This document shows positions 46,271-58,039 of a DNA stretch of 60,069 bases, in pieces. Both the position numbers and the translations under genes were made by a program. The stretch comes from Dicyema japonicum (lineage: Eukaryota > Dicyemida > Rhombozoa > Dicyemidae), in the NCBI GenBank assembly GCA_011109175.1, contig RDEW01000049.1, forward strand, positions 97,146 through 157,214, read 5' to 3'. The stretch's first letter is position 1; each line of letters begins with the position of its first letter. The notes beneath the pieces are model-generated. The model was not told where the DNA came from, ran no database searches, and saw only the letters and a program-made list of their open reading frames with translations.

Positions 46271-46560
46271 TTTAAAGAATCATCATTAACACAACTCTCC
46301 ATTAATATCTAATAACACTTACCCTCTCACTTAACATTCATGGTTTATGCATCTTACTTCCCAGTTGAAAATCGTCGCACATACTCATTTTCCTTAGTTG
46401 GAAAGACTGCCCATATTAAAGAATCATCATTAACACAACTCTCCATTAATATTTAATGACACTTACCCTCTCAATTACCATTCATGGTTTATGCATCTTA
46501 CTTCCCAGTTGAAAATCGTGGCACATAATCATTTTCCTTAGTTGGAAAGACTGCCCATAT
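46271..46560. repeat. Tandem duplication of about 142 bp, non-coding
   Basis: TTAAAGAATCATCATTAACA through GGAAAGACTGCCCATAT occurs twice (46271 and about 46413) with about six differences and no N between. Confidence 0.88.
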
Positions 46561-46705
46561 AACAATAATAAACATTCCATAAAAAAGCGATTCAGCCATT
46601 TAAATAAATTAAATACATTAAAATCAAACAATAACAACAATCCTTTAATAACTTCAATTGGACGAAATTCGATACACTTTTTACTAATATATATGTATCC
46701 AATAT

Positions 46706-46915
46706 CTAGGAATCGTCTTTATGTGACAGGGAAGCCTCTTCCAATATCAACTTGGGAGAGGCCACTATGATAGAGATTACCTTCTGTCTCATTACTTCTA
46801 ACACATCTTCATCATCTCGCCTTCGCTCGGGAAAGAGTCTTTCCAGCTCCGTGATTCCTAATGTCTCAGAAAACCACACGTCTGTCCCAGTCAGCACATA
46901 GCTGCACGTGCCCAT
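46706..46915 (-). CDS. ORF of 69 codons, unrecognised
   Basis: ATG to TAG. Protein-like, with an acidic/basic helix: ITELERLFPERRRDDEDVLE then VMRQKVISIIVASPKLILEE. GC is well above the flanks. It could be a single exon. An alternative frame on the same strand upstream (VVEWLAQDDGHVQLCADWD) is also open. No family recognised. Confidence 0.3.
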   Translation of the reverse strand: MGTCSYVLTGTDVWFSETLGITELERLFPERRRDDEDVLEVMRQKVISIIVASPKLILEEASLSHKDDS

Positions 46916-46984
46916 CGTCCTGGGCTAGCCATTCAACTACAAATATAAACTCTAGCAAACTTGATAATCAATGGGATCATATAA

Positions 46985-47030
46985 GTCTCTTTAGCCTGAC
47001 ACCTAACCACTACGCCACCCGGATAAAATT
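46985..47030 (-). other. tRNA-like box A segment
   Basis: The minus strand reads CCGGGTGGCGTAGTGGTTAG then GTGTCAGGCTAAAGAG, an excellent D-arm/box A (TGGCGTAGTGGTTAG). No box B follows at the expected distance, and no acceptor stem can be formed. It is a truncated tRNA or SINE head, not a tRNA gene. Confidence 0.4.
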
Positions 47031-47164
47031 GATAAAATTATCTTATTTAAATGAATAAAACATGATAAAAATTACTTTTATCTTATTTTAATAAAATATA
47101 AAATAAAAAAAATTCTAGCGTTACAGCACATAAATAGCCCTTATATTACTACACTTTATGAAGT

Positions 47165-47400
47165 GCCATATTAGCTATAGCTCCTTCTAAGCATAACACA
47201 ATCTTAATGTTAAGTATAGAATAGTTATCATAACTAATCGATGAGAGAAAACCAAGGATTTTCATTTCTTTTTTCTTTTTGTTTTATAGAGACATTTTGT
47301 AGACGATCCGAGTCAGCTGGTAGAATCACTAATGACGGCGTCACTCTTCAAGTCAAAGCTGACACAATAGGAATATCAATGTTTGACAGTGAATCAATTT
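47165..47400 (-). mobile_element. tRNA-derived SINE copy, head truncated
   Basis: Shares with 58040-58290 the order GCTATAG..., AACTAATCGATGA, T-rich TTCATTTCTTTTTTCTTTTT, AGACGATCCGAGTC and GACGGCGTCACT. The head with box B is absent. The last part (from about 47326) is repeated after the N at 47511. Confidence 0.58.
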
Positions 47401-47697
47401 CTTCGTGTTAAAGATATTACAATTAAAAATATGATCCCAAATATAAAAAGCCAATAACTCAAAATAAAAAAATAATTAAATCAAATATTACAACACTAAT
47501 CAAATCATCTNCACTAATGACGGCGTCACTCGTCAAGTCAAAGCTGGCACAATAGGGATATCAATGTTTAACAGTGAATCAGTTTCTTCGTGTTAAAGAT
47601 ATTAAAATTAAATATATGATCCCAAATATAAAAAGCCGATAACTCAAAATAAAAAAAATAATTAAATCAAATATCACAACACTAGTAAAATCATCTT
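47326..47697. repeat. Adjacent blocks of 185 bp separated by one N
   Basis: CACTAATGACGGCGTCACTC through the AAATCATCTT end occurs on both sides of the N at 47511, with about eight differences. It begins inside the SINE copy. Confidence 0.85.
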
Positions 47698-47749
47698 ATA
47701 TTTATTAGCAGAAGTTCGAGTAAACACCACCAATTCCTCCCACCCTTCG

Positions 47750-48330
47750 CCTAATCACCCAATGAAAGTCTACAAAAACAATCGCATCTTGGTCCGCGAC
47801 GGCAAAAACGATCTTCCAACATCGGCTGATTGAAATTCGTTTTGAAGACCTCATCATTCTTGTTAAGTAAAAAGCCGACGTGACAGTATTTTAGCAAAAA
47901 TTTCATATTCCCCATAATTTGATTGTTCGCATTAATCATACCAATAAGTCATTACAACTCCTCCCTCCGTTTGTCCGTTAAACCGTGGATCCTCTTGAGC
48001 TTGCTTCTAATACCGCTCCTTTTCCTCTTTCTCTTTTTCAGCCTCCTCAATTCACGGATCCTCATCATTCATAAGCTACCTCATCATCCTAAGAACAGAT
48101 GTCCATTAGCCACATATAGCTAATTCAGTGGAAATATCCCCTCGGTTTTCATCTTCAATCATCCTTAACGTCGACTCCCTCTGGTCCTTAACGATATCTG
48201 ACGTATTTCAATCCTTCTCTCTAATTATTTCTTTTTCTCCAACTCCTGTAGACATTTCCTGTTTTCCCGTTGAATAAACACCGCTTTCAAAAGTGGAGAC
48301 GGTACAAAAATGCTTGTTTTATAATTTGAA
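47750..48330 (-). pseudogene. Decayed charged-protein gene
   Basis: One minus-strand frame over about 300 nt reads GVGEKEIIREKD, then DQRESTLRMIEDENRGD, IEEAEKEKEEKERY and KQAQEDPRFNGQTEGGVVMT, interrupted by five stops (TGA, TAA, TAG, TGA, TAG) but without frameshift. A second frame nearer 47751-47939 is open for 62 codons. Loss of function by substitution is likely. The stretch 48330-48780 holds nothing certain. Confidence 0.38.
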
Positions 48331-48779
48331 ACAATAATTTTCTCCACTACAAATAGAAAATGGAAAAGCTGTGGGATTGGAACATCTGGAGTGTGTTAAC
48401 CTTTTCGTTAATATAATAATCTTTCCGCAATGGACACCGTTGGAGCACTGAGACTTTGTTCCTACGATTATTTTTTAAAAATTCGCCAACCTAATCTCAT
48501 CCCACTCAGAAAAACTCAAAGAGCTATGATAGCTAAGAATTCCAACGGTTTTCTTTTCAATCCCAAAGGGGATTATTCACACTGTTAGTGCTTCGACTTT
48601 CTAACTCTTATTTTGTTTGTCGACTTTTGGAATGTCATATTCCAATATGGTTACACTAAAATAAACTTTACAATACTTAACTTTTTTTTTAATTTATTAA
48701 GCTAATTATATTATTTTTTTAATTTATTAAATAAGTTAATACAGCGGCCCTTATTTACCACCGTAACCGTATTGACAAG

Positions 48780-49450
48780 GGGTCACTTTTGATGGGGTGA
48801 ACAGTGGCGTAGGTCATTCGGAGAGGGTTGATGCTTCTCCAATAGAATCTTGTAAGTACTAGCGGTTGGATTGTGTGGTCCGCCTGAGAGTGAGAGGCCT
48901 TACAATGCGAGTCGGGTTCCTCCTTCAAGCAACTTCGATTGTACAGTCCTTCTTAGGCGAAAAATCTCCGTTTCCCTAGTTGAACTCAAAATCTGAGTTG
49001 AACGGATGCAAAACGATGGGAGGTCTGTAAAGTGAGTTCCATCCATAAAGGCGCGGATGTTGTTCTTCATTTCAATCGAGAGAGACTGTTTCCCATTGCG
49101 ATCTCGGGGGAGCCAAGTGCGAAAGTAGCAAAATAACACAGACGTACCCAGTCGTTTATAAAGTCGGAGTGGAGAACATCATCGATTGCTTTGGTTAAGG
49201 CTTCGGCAGCTAAGGGGTGTGCCGCTTTTGGGATCTTCACCGGGATACTCCTCAATGAACGGCGTTCATTGATAAGTTGAGTAGCGAATCTGGATCCAAT
49301 TGGGAAAGGTCTTTTCCGGAGGTGCATACACTCGCGTGACCATTTGGAAACCCCCAGCCATTTCCAAGGTACGAGCGTCAGTGCCATATCCCAAGGGCGC
49401 GGATGGAGGCCTGAGAGAGCTTCAAACATCCGAAGTGAAAGAAGCCTCAC
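48780..49450 (-). mobile_element. LINE region preceding the reverse transcriptase
   Basis: Overlapping minus-strand ORFs 49067-49450 and 48900-49139 read PFPIGSRFATQLINERRSLR, DDVLHSDFINDWVRLCYFA and RRTVQSKLLEGGTRLAL. A frame change then gives a HNPTAS...ILLEKHQPSPNDL stretch. In NeSL/R2-type and related LINEs the pattern VQ-KLLEGD-(K)GALR-LSS ... LLEKHP-PP-D directly precedes the polymerase, which is missing here. The 49450-49930 interval to the right is unassigned. Confidence 0.52.
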
Positions 49451-49934
49451 ATGGAGAACAAAAAATTCTGAACTTTCTCTACAAGGTTTTGAACTAAATC
49501 TTCAACAAGGTTCTGAACTACAGCGCTATGAACAGGTATTGCGTGAGGATTTGAAACTGTTGGATTTTTGGTTTAGAGGAGCTTCTTGGACCTAAGCAAA
49601 CAAAAAAAAGACGCACAGACAACTGCCATTCTTCTCAAAAGTGGATGATACCTAACTTGGGCATTACCCATGTATATGATTTCGGTTTATACATTTTGCG
49701 ATAACCGTACCTCATACTTAATTTTCAAAAGAAGGAAGTCTGCAAAATTGTATTTGATCGATCATCGGGAAAGAGACAAACTAGCCACATAGAACCACAT
49801 AGAGCCACGTGGCCAAAAATAAAATTATTAGCTAAATATTTTATGTAAAAACTGTGTATCCTTCGGCTTATTAACTAGATGGTTAATTAATATAGTTAGT
49901 CAACCTAACATGATATAATAGTGAATTATTATTA

Positions 49935-50178
49935 TTTAAGTCAAAGAAACACCGTCTACTGGATAAATACACGGATAAAGAAATTGCTCCCAGAACACTC
50001 GAGTCTATAATAGAGGCAACTGGAGGCAATTTCAAAAGAAAATGGAAAAAAGACCCCCGTGCATATAGAAAATGTGTGGGGTCACGGTCGGAGCATCGAG
50101 AAAAGATGGCCCAAACGGAGCAAGACAGCAATTCTCACTGCCTTGTCGTCAGAAGGTTGCCAATTATACCACATTGAT
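49935..50178 (+). CDS. Lys/Arg-rich open frame, probably LINE-derived
   Basis: A frame of about 80 codons without ATG reads KHRLLDKYTDKEIAPRTLES then IIEATGGNFKRKWKKDPRAY and ends LVVRRLPIIPH with a stop. Its last third lies inside the inverted-repeat arm; the equivalent in the other arm (minus, 16905-16830) also stays open. An 82-codon ORF on the opposite strand (49883-50131) is the alternative reading. Basic composition suggests the tail of a LINE ORF. Confidence 0.3.
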
Positions 50179-53029
50179 AAACATCCAACCAAGCATTTGT
50201 TGAATAATTTCTAGTCATCTTGAAGCAGACCTTCTAGCATCATATTGCCCTCAAGGATCTCTTTTTCCCAAAAAACATCTTAATGCGATTTCAAATTAAT
50301 TCGGTCATTTAATTGATTAAAAAAATGTCCTCATAAACGTCCACAGATCCAGAAATACGAATAAAAGGTAAGGTCAGTATAAACTAATAGCATCCACATT
50401 TGGTTGCGAATAATAGTAAGGATACTAATGGCATCTATAGTCATCAAATATATATTTAAAATTACTTCAACGGTTGACCTAATTTTACTGTCAAAAATGG
50501 ATATGACCTATTTTTACTTTCAATTAGAAAAGAACATCGGAGGTTGAACAGCTTTTAGTTCTGATAGATCAATCTGTAGGCAAAATCGCACAGAAAAATT
50601 ATTTTGTCATCAAACGATACCTTATTCGACTTTTTTAATATTTCACTTAAAATCAATTCGAGAGAGCGACTATATCATATATTTGATTATAAAGAAAACA
50701 AAAGATTCTCCTATCATGCTCAGGCTAACACTTCATAATGCTTTGTGTTAACTTCACGTCTAATCCTCCAAAGTTATACCAATTAAATTACCATGCTGAA
50801 CTCTTGTATGAGAAAAAAATAACTTCATTTGCCCTGCGGTACTCTTGTCTGAAAAAGAATTAGATATCATTGATGCCTCAAAACCAAAATCCAGGTCATC
50901 CGCATATATTAATTTCTAGATAGAAGTAGGACAATTTTTTAGCTCTCATATAACGAAGAGCAGCTACCAGATAGACAACAAGAGATTTGGTTATTGTGAG
51001 TTAACTTCTGAAGTGTCAATGTGCGTAGCCCCTCTTCAGATTCACTTGAAATTTGATTTTCGCGCAATTTGACCTGTAATTAAACATCACTCAAAAGGAA
51101 TTAAACTTTTTGACACAATTTTTAAACATTTTGATAAAGTTATTAAACATTGTGGCAAAGTTATTAGACATTTTTGACAACTTTATTAAATTTTATGGTA
51201 AAGTTATTAAACAAATCGGAAAACCATGTTAATTGTGTGAATTTAATTAAATTATTTTTTAATTTTATTTGATTAATCTAACACTTTATTTAATAAAATT
51301 ATTATTAATTATGACGACTGCATTTCATGTATTAATTTTTATTTCTTGTGGTTATCGTATATTCATTATTTTTGTATTTAATCTTATAGATGTTCGCTTT
51401 TCTCTTGTTAAACTTGTCATTCGATATTTTGACATCACAGAAAATTTGCCCAAACGAATTTACAGTAGGTACAACAATTCTGTATTAAACATAAATTATT
51501 AAGATATTGGATTAATTGCACATATTCGATAACTGGCCTACCTGATTTTGAAATTAGTACATTAGTAATTCAAAATATTAAATCTGAACCTGGTGTCCAC
51601 TTTTCTGTAATGGGAATGAAGTTACATAGATTGTATTAAGTATTAATTATTCATAGTAAATGTAGGAGAGAACAATGTTTAAAATCTGTTGATAACCGAA
51701 CATTTCCACCTACCATTTCCTTCATGTTATATATATTTTTAAATTTATAGAAATTTTTTGCAATGTGAGTCCCTCAGATTTATATCTATCGAATTTGCCG
51801 AAAATTTATCATTACTTACAGATCTGTACATTTTTTTGTAATTAATGTAGTGCCTTTCCTTATGAAATAAATGTTATTCAAATTTTTAAAGTTATTTCCA
51901 ACATTGTTTATTTAAATAAGTATTTTTAATAATTATAATATAGTGTTATCGTTTGCATTAATTCATTCGATATTCCAGAGGCGTATGAAATTATATTTAG
52001 TATAGATATTATTCAAATCAACTCCTCAGAAATAATGAATTGTACATGTTCGAAAATAATATATTTAGAGTATTCAAAAAGCCGACATGTGAATCACGTA
52101 ATTAATAATGTTATTTCAGACTGCAGTGCCATTAAGGACAAGTACAATGTACTTGGAACTTGCGGAGTTAAAAATACTAACAATTTACTAACTTGATCGG
52201 TTTTTTTCAGGTATAAAAAATTGGTGTTAATTAATTCAAATTTATTATGATTTAATTAATATCCTGGTTGGACTACTGAATCACACAGCTATACTCTTGT
52301 CTCTGAAAGAATAATTTCATTTCAAAAAACAATGAGAGAAGGAATCGACTTTGATAGGTATAAAAAAACAGACGGTTTTCCTCAGATTTATGCAGAACGA
52401 CGTAAGCAATATCCTAATTAATCATATAAGGACTTAAACTACTAGCTTTACTCACACAAGATTACTCTCATAATGAAGAGGAATATGTTCAAACAGTTGA
52501 GAACAATGATATGAGTATTGACTCTATTAGGAACATCTTTATTTACTGGAATACAGTAATATAAACCAAAATGGGCCATATAATAAAATATTTTGATAAG
52601 AATGGTTTATGCAACAATTTTTGAAAGACTCCGTAACTGATCAAAACACTCCTTGAAGACCAGGACGTTTATCTTCCACAACCATAAAGAAAACAGTAAA
52701 ACGAAGCACAAAATTAATAAAAACCAACCATACCCCCTTTCTAGAACACTAATTTGGGTAACCCGTATCAAATACTCAAAACAACACCAAACTGAACTGG
52801 ATCCTTTTCCACAAATTTACAGTTACACAGCGACAGCTTGAATCACACCAAATTCAATTTGAGAATGAAATTCGTACAACATCTAAGCCACGAGCTCCAG
52901 CACTTCATTGAAGGTCCGTCTTACACTAACCTGGATCTTCCAAATCGTAACTAAAGTTTAGTTAAGAATGTATTTAAGCGGGGAAGTCCTCAGAGAGATG
53001 ATCTTTGAGAAGTTCTTTTGAATAATTAA
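50105..53029 (-). repeat. Right arm of the 2.9-kb inverted repeat
   Basis: Reverse complement of 13979-16905. It includes the TACTTAAACTTTTTGACAC-type repeat array (51080-51215), the YADD motif (IYADDLDFGFEASMISNS, near 50895 on the minus strand), the conserved frame FCDVKISNDKFN (minus strand, near 51440) and, at the right end, GAGGACTTCCCCGC (near 52990, reverse complement). The block next to it at 53030-53080 has a short GAGGATATCGTATGTT duplication not shared with the left arm. Confidence 0.82.
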
Positions 53030-53109
53030 CTTGGGAAAGAGGATATCGTATGTTGGTAAAGAGGATATCGTATGTTTGTAGAGAGAAGTGATGGCCAGCA
53101 TTATTCGTT

Positions 53110-53630
53110 TATTATTATTATTATTCCCAGAATCACTGGGTCAAAGAGAAAAGAAATAAAATTCTCATTTTGCTAAGTGATCCCAGACCGACAAAGGAGA
53201 CAACGATTCCGGCGGGGTCAAGAATCCTAAACAGCTCTTCTCATTGGACATGGCATTGGCTCAAAATTTATGTATGAATCTAGATATTTCGATGCTCTAT
53301 GGAAAAGAGGGCAGCTCGATAATCTAGACTCCTTTAAGAGCTTCCGTGGTAATTCGATCATGAAATTTTCAATGATCTGGATTTTGTGCTCCTGTCAAAT
53401 TAATCTTTTTGCAGTATCCTCGAATCCGGATAGTTTCAATGAGGAGGATCGTGAAATCTGATTTACTACGGAGGACTTACATGTGTCACCGTTGGTCGCA
53501 AATTGTTCATAAATCGTGGCAAGGCCAACAGTTTGGTCTCTAAGTGTTTTTGAGAGCACTTTTAAAATTCTCATTTTCTTCAAGGCAGAAGTAACTTTGT
53601 TCTCAACGTGTGAGATAAGTGAATCCATGA
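53110..53630 (-). mobile_element. CR1-like LINE C-terminus with (TAA)n tail
   Basis: The minus frame reads MDSLISHVENKVTSALKKMR then ILKVLSKTLRDQTVGLATIY, the post-RT helix region of CR1/Jockey LINEs, followed by degraded C-terminal codons. Its 3' end near 53110-53150 is CCAGTGATTCTGGGAATAAT plus (TAA)n, like other LINE tails here. It abuts the inverted repeat. Confidence 0.65.
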
Positions 53631-53805
53631 ATTATTGGTTAACCAGTCTAAAATCTTATTTATTTAATTTATAATATTTTTATAATTTAAGACAATTTAT
53701 GAGTTATGTAATTTTATAACGAGATTCGAGATTCGGATGGCAGTTGGGTCTTTAGTGCAACATTTATGTAGAGTTCGTGAGATTTTGGACGCTTAAATCA
53801 CCTAA

Positions 53806-54055
53806 TTTGTGAGAAAAACCTTGACTAGTTCCAATTGAGCATCAACTAGATGGATAAACCCAGAACACGTCGTCAGGGAGCGAAATAGTCTCCAGTTGGA
53901 TAGTAAAAGGTATCCTTTTGAATTCAACCAGGCATTAGGCTCCAATTGAGCCTCAGCTAGATGGATAAACCCAGAACACGTCGTCAGGGAGCGAAATAGT
54001 CTCCAGTTGGATAATAAGAGGTATCCTTTTGAATTCAACCAGGCATTAGGCTTCT
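53806..54055. repeat. Tandem duplication of about 125 bp
   Basis: CCAATTGAGC(A/C)TC through CAACCAGGCATTAGGCT occurs at 53830 and 53942 with about five differences, plus a third, shorter, diverged copy to 54125. No gene. Confidence 0.85.
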
Positions 54056-54285
54056 CCTGAGTAAGGTGGATAGTCTCTAGTTGGATGAAAGGATTTTTTT
54101 GAATTCTGGCCTGGCAATGGGCTTCTCCTGACTAGAGGAAGACAACTATTCACGTATTTAGGCTAAGTGACACGGCGAACCTAATTCGCTAAAGGTAATA
54201 GTAAAAGAAGATACGCATTATCACGAGAATTATTTACTAATTTATAATTTTTTTGGAAGTTAATAAATAGTTCAATTAAAGGTGG

Positions 54286-54489
54286 ATGTACTTCTTCGAG
54301 ACTGTTCATCTCCCATATCCCCTTGCTAGTAGACGAGTCATAGATGAGGTGCCGGATATGAGTGACATCAGAAACTTAAAATATGATCACAGAAAAGAGT
54401 GGAAAGAGCAAATTATCTGTGTTCAAATCGCTCCGACCAACATTGGAGAGTCACGTGTCAGAGGCTTCACTTTTATAAAGTTAATATGA
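54286..54489 (+). CDS. ORF of 67 codons, possible exon
   Basis: ATG to TGA with protein-like content (RRVIDEVPDMSDIRNLKYDH, EWKEQIICVQIAPTNIGESR) and higher GC than the flanks. A 23-nt GT-AG segment directly precedes it (54261-54283), but upstream frames do not join in phase. Unrecognised. From 54490 to 55240 I see no gene. Confidence 0.3.
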   Translation: MYFFETVHLPYPLASRRVIDEVPDMSDIRNLKYDHRKEWKEQIICVQIAPTNIGESRVRGFTFIKLI

Positions 54490-55239
54490 ATATATACATT
54501 GTACAAAGTTGAGGTTATACTAGTCCAACAGATAATTGACGGAGACTCTTGATTAGGCATTGAACTTTTTTAATAATAATTGATTTTCAATATTGAATGT
54601 TTTAAAGAATCCGTCTATAGAAGATTTTCATGGTATCTAAGATGACGGGGGGTTGATAAATGGACCGAACTAAAAAACTTTATTATAAAGGGACAATTTA
54701 CAAAGAAGCACAAATGATTTGAAAAATACAAAGAATCAATGATCAATGTGTTCGATTCTCCCTGGTCGAAGGTTATCTATGTCCTTTCTATTTTTTGTAA
54801 AATTAGCGTTGTATCTCTTTATTCGGTATGCCTAGGATGTGGCAACGAAAAGATTATTTTTTCTTCACCACTCACTTAGCATTTATTGGACTGTCTTTCA
54901 TAACTGCCAGAACTGAATGTTTCTCTGCGTCTGCAACATTGGGGCTAAATACTTATGAGCTGTTTTTTCTATGCCAAAGGGATAAAAAAGCATATTCATA
55001 GAAGTAAAGCAAAAAAGTGTGATTCCAAATAATTTCTCACTATTTACTTGGGTTTTTTAAGCGAAAGCTTGATAGTGTTATTTTTGTAAATAGGTAGAAT
55101 TTGGATATTTTTTTGATTATTTAAAATAAATTAGCGTGCGTCATGTGGTCCGACTTGTCTGGTGGCGTCAGATACAAGCCAAAAGTGTACTTAAAAATAA
55201 CCATTTGTCAACGACCATCCTGAGATGTTCTCCTTGGAC

Positions 55240-56815
55240 AGCACTTCCTACAAATCCGTGCACTTTTTTGGAGGAGACTCGTCATGTCAGGAAATGTTGA
55301 AATGAATCAGAGACCAAAGGCATTAAAGATCTTAGCCTGAACATTAACGGAGTTAGAGGCAAGGCATCCGAACTGAGTATATTTTTGGAGAGGAATAAAA
55401 TTGACATCGGTTTTCTACAAGAGACCAAGCTTTCTGGGGAATCCATTACTTCTAAATTTACCGGCTTCAATGTATTGAGAGTCGNGGCATTAAAGATACT
55501 TAGCCTGAACATTAACGGAGTTAAAGGCAAGGCATTCGAACTGAGTTCATATTTGGAGAGGAATAAAATTGACATCGGTTTTCTACAAGAGACCAAGCTT
55601 TCTGGGGAATCCATTACTTTTAAATTTACCGGCTTCAATGTATTGAGAGTCGACTGACAATCGGGCCGAGTTGGAGGACTATTGAACGTCGTCAGGAGAG
55701 GCATTATGTTCGATATACACTCCTCCATATTCAGGAATCTGATAGAAGATGCAAACACAGAAGTTATTGGGATTTCGGTATAGATCTTTCTCGGAGCTAT
55801 CCCAACGTCTATCCTCCCCTCCAGGTTCCTGTACAAAAGGATTTTCTATGGATTTGTTTGCCCTAGATATGATGGAAAAATTGTTGTTGTCCAAGATTTA
55901 ATGCCAAGCACCCTTCATGGTATGAGAAACAACCTCCAGACACAAGGGGGTTTCATATTACTTCCCAGTTAGAAAATCTGTCCATTATTAACGACACAAC
56001 TAGGAATACACGAACCTCGTATAATAGCAAGGATTCGGTTACATCACCGGATATTACGTTATGTTCACCACGGCTTGCTTTGCTTATATGCTGGTCTGTA
56101 AACTATGACTTACGAAGTGACCATAATTCCAATCTGATCAAGATCAATTGTACACCAATGACGCGGTCAAAACTCATCATTTTTATGACTATATTAATTC
56201 TGAATGGACAAGATTCAGAAGATACGTGGATTCGGCACTAGTGAATTTCCATCAGAATAATTTCAACTCAATTGTAAAGCAGCCTATCACTTTAATAAAG
56301 TGATTTTGGAAGGGAGGAAACTATTTATCAGGAAAGGAATCGTAAAGCTCAGAAATATGAGGCAAGCACAATCAAACTAATAAAAGAAAGGAATCGTCTC
56401 AAACGTAAAAAGCACTTAACAAAACATGATACTAACAGAATCCGTGGACTGAACATGAAGATCAACGAAAAAACGAAAATTATCCAAAAACAAAACTGGG
56501 CCGAATTTCTAGAGCTATGAAGAAAATAGTTCACTTACCAAGATGTGGAGGATGCTGCGGAATGTTAAAAATGCAGAAAACAACATCAAGTTAGAACGTG
56601 AAAAAGAAGTGTATCTGAATAAATAAGCCACATACAATTCAAAAAATTGACATTCCCCCACATAAAAATCCGAAAGCGAAAAGGAGACACTCAACAATGT
56701 ATGTTCTATCGTAAGATGTCGCTTTGAAGATCTATTGAACAAAAACACATATTTCTGTGTGCCGGACGGGATCCCGGTTATTAATAATGATAATCAAGCC
56801 TTTTCACAAGAGCCA
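55240..56815 (+). mobile_element. LINE ORF2: endonuclease and linker, decayed
   Basis: From 55321 the frame reads LSLNINGVRGKASELS (one mutated base at the start), then RNKIDIGFLQETKLSGESIT and KFTGFNVLRVD. This is the beginning of an AP-like endonuclease (N-I-N-G and QET motifs). The 167-bp start is present twice, on either side of the N at 55485. Further right, GRVGGLLNVVRRGIMFDIHS, NTEVIGISV and long basic helices (to about 56700: KMWRMLRNVKNAENNIKLER) continue endonuclease and linker. Frameshifts and stops throughout. A SINE copy starts where it ends. Confidence 0.68.
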
Positions 56816-57060
56816 TAGTATTAATAGCTCCGCATAGGCAGGACACACACTTGATTTAAGTAAAGAACAGTTAATTTAACTAATCGTAGAACCAAGGAAT
56901 GATCTTCACTTCTTTTTTTTTCTTTTTCTTGTGTGAGTGTCCTTTCTAGACAATCCAGTTTCGCAGTGAGTATCCACTGATGACGTCGTCACTCGTCAAG
57001 CCCTTTCTGCATCGTAGATGCTTGGAACCTCAATTGACTGCTACCCCGGAGAAGTAGGTG
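56815..57060 (-). mobile_element. tRNA-derived SINE copy, possibly inserted in a LINE
   Basis: Shares GCTCCGCATAGGCAGGACAC, the T-rich block, TCCTTTCTAGACAATCC and GATGACGTCGTCACTCGTC with the copies at 58040 and 45053. LINE coding sequence lies on both sides (endonuclease/linker to the left, C-terminus to the right), so the SINE may have inserted into one element whose polymerase was already lost. Confidence 0.6.
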
Positions 57061-57069
57061 TCGACAATA

Positions 57070-57800
57070 TTCACGACAAACAGAAGAATAGGGAAAGTAT
57101 CAATTGACGTCACAATGGATGGGAAGATTATCTTGCAAAACAAATACCAGAAAATCCTGAGAGTCACATTGGACGCCTTCGTACCTTTATGAATATGTCG
57201 AAAATATGTTATTGAATTGTACGAGAAAAATCAACTTCCTGAAAGCGTTCTTGGAAAATCTAAGACATAAAAGATCTGAGTGGTCTGGATGTCATATACA
57301 AACAGTTAACAGAAGCTAAAATAGGATGCGCATGTAATATCTGGGAATCTAACCTTTCTGCAACAAAATCGGAGAAGATATGGAACATTCAAGTTGAAGG
57401 CAGCAAACCTACCAAGGAAATATTACCGAGTGGAAATACTGCCTAGAAACATATACGGCCAGATAATTGCGCCGGCCATGGAATGTGCCTCTGCTGCGTG
57501 GAGATTCGCGTTATCAGAGGCCACTATCCAAAAAAACTCGTAGATGTGGTTCCGGATTTTTTCCGGAAGATAGACACCCACTAAGCCTCTCACTGGTCCA
57601 CGCAAAAGAAAATTGGTTGACTAAGAAATTTCCATCCCCAATCGGCTTCTTCAGCAAAGATCAAAAAGGCATTCGGTTCGATAGTGAGAATGGAGACGCA
57701 AAGGCTTCTGATGGCACGATTGGTTTCGGGAAAAGTGATCACCTAACTAGTTGATTACTTTTGTTTCTTTCTCGGTGATCCCGGGGTTAATAAATAAATA
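57070..57800 (+). mobile_element. LINE C-terminus and 3' UTR
   Basis: Frames read GKIILQNKYQKILRVTLDAF (LGVTLD block), then LSGLDVIYKQLTEAKIGCAC and NIWESNLSATKSEKIWNIQV. These match the YK-LI-P---YAC-IW--NLS-T---K post-RT segment of Jockey/CR1 elements. The end carries GATCACCTAACTAGTTGATT, a T-rich run and GTGATCCCGGGGTTAATAAA at 57774-57793, identical in layout to 34430-34770 on the other strand. Confidence 0.65.
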
Positions 57801-58039
57801 TTTTTGTGATTGGTGCTACCTGATTGAGGATTTCTCTTCTTACCATTTGGTGACGTAATTCGATCCACTTAACTCAGAAGACGCCGAATGTCTGGCCGGT
57901 ATTTAAAAAGATCTATCTATTCATTGCACAGTAAGAAATTTCGGTACCTGGCGACGACTTCTGGAATCAACTCGGCTCGCCAGGAAACCACTCTCGACAT
58001 AATAATAAATAATATTTGCACTTTCGGAGAAGCTATATC

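Noticed and set aside
46985-47030. A functional tRNA gene
   Set aside because: No T-arm/box B and no acceptor stem pairing can be found.
48000-48300. Alternative genetic code (TAA/TAG as Gln), suggested by a single frame with in-frame TAG and TAA
   Set aside because: The same frame also has TGA twice, and the two well-supported genes end at ordinary TAA and contain no internal TAA or TAG.
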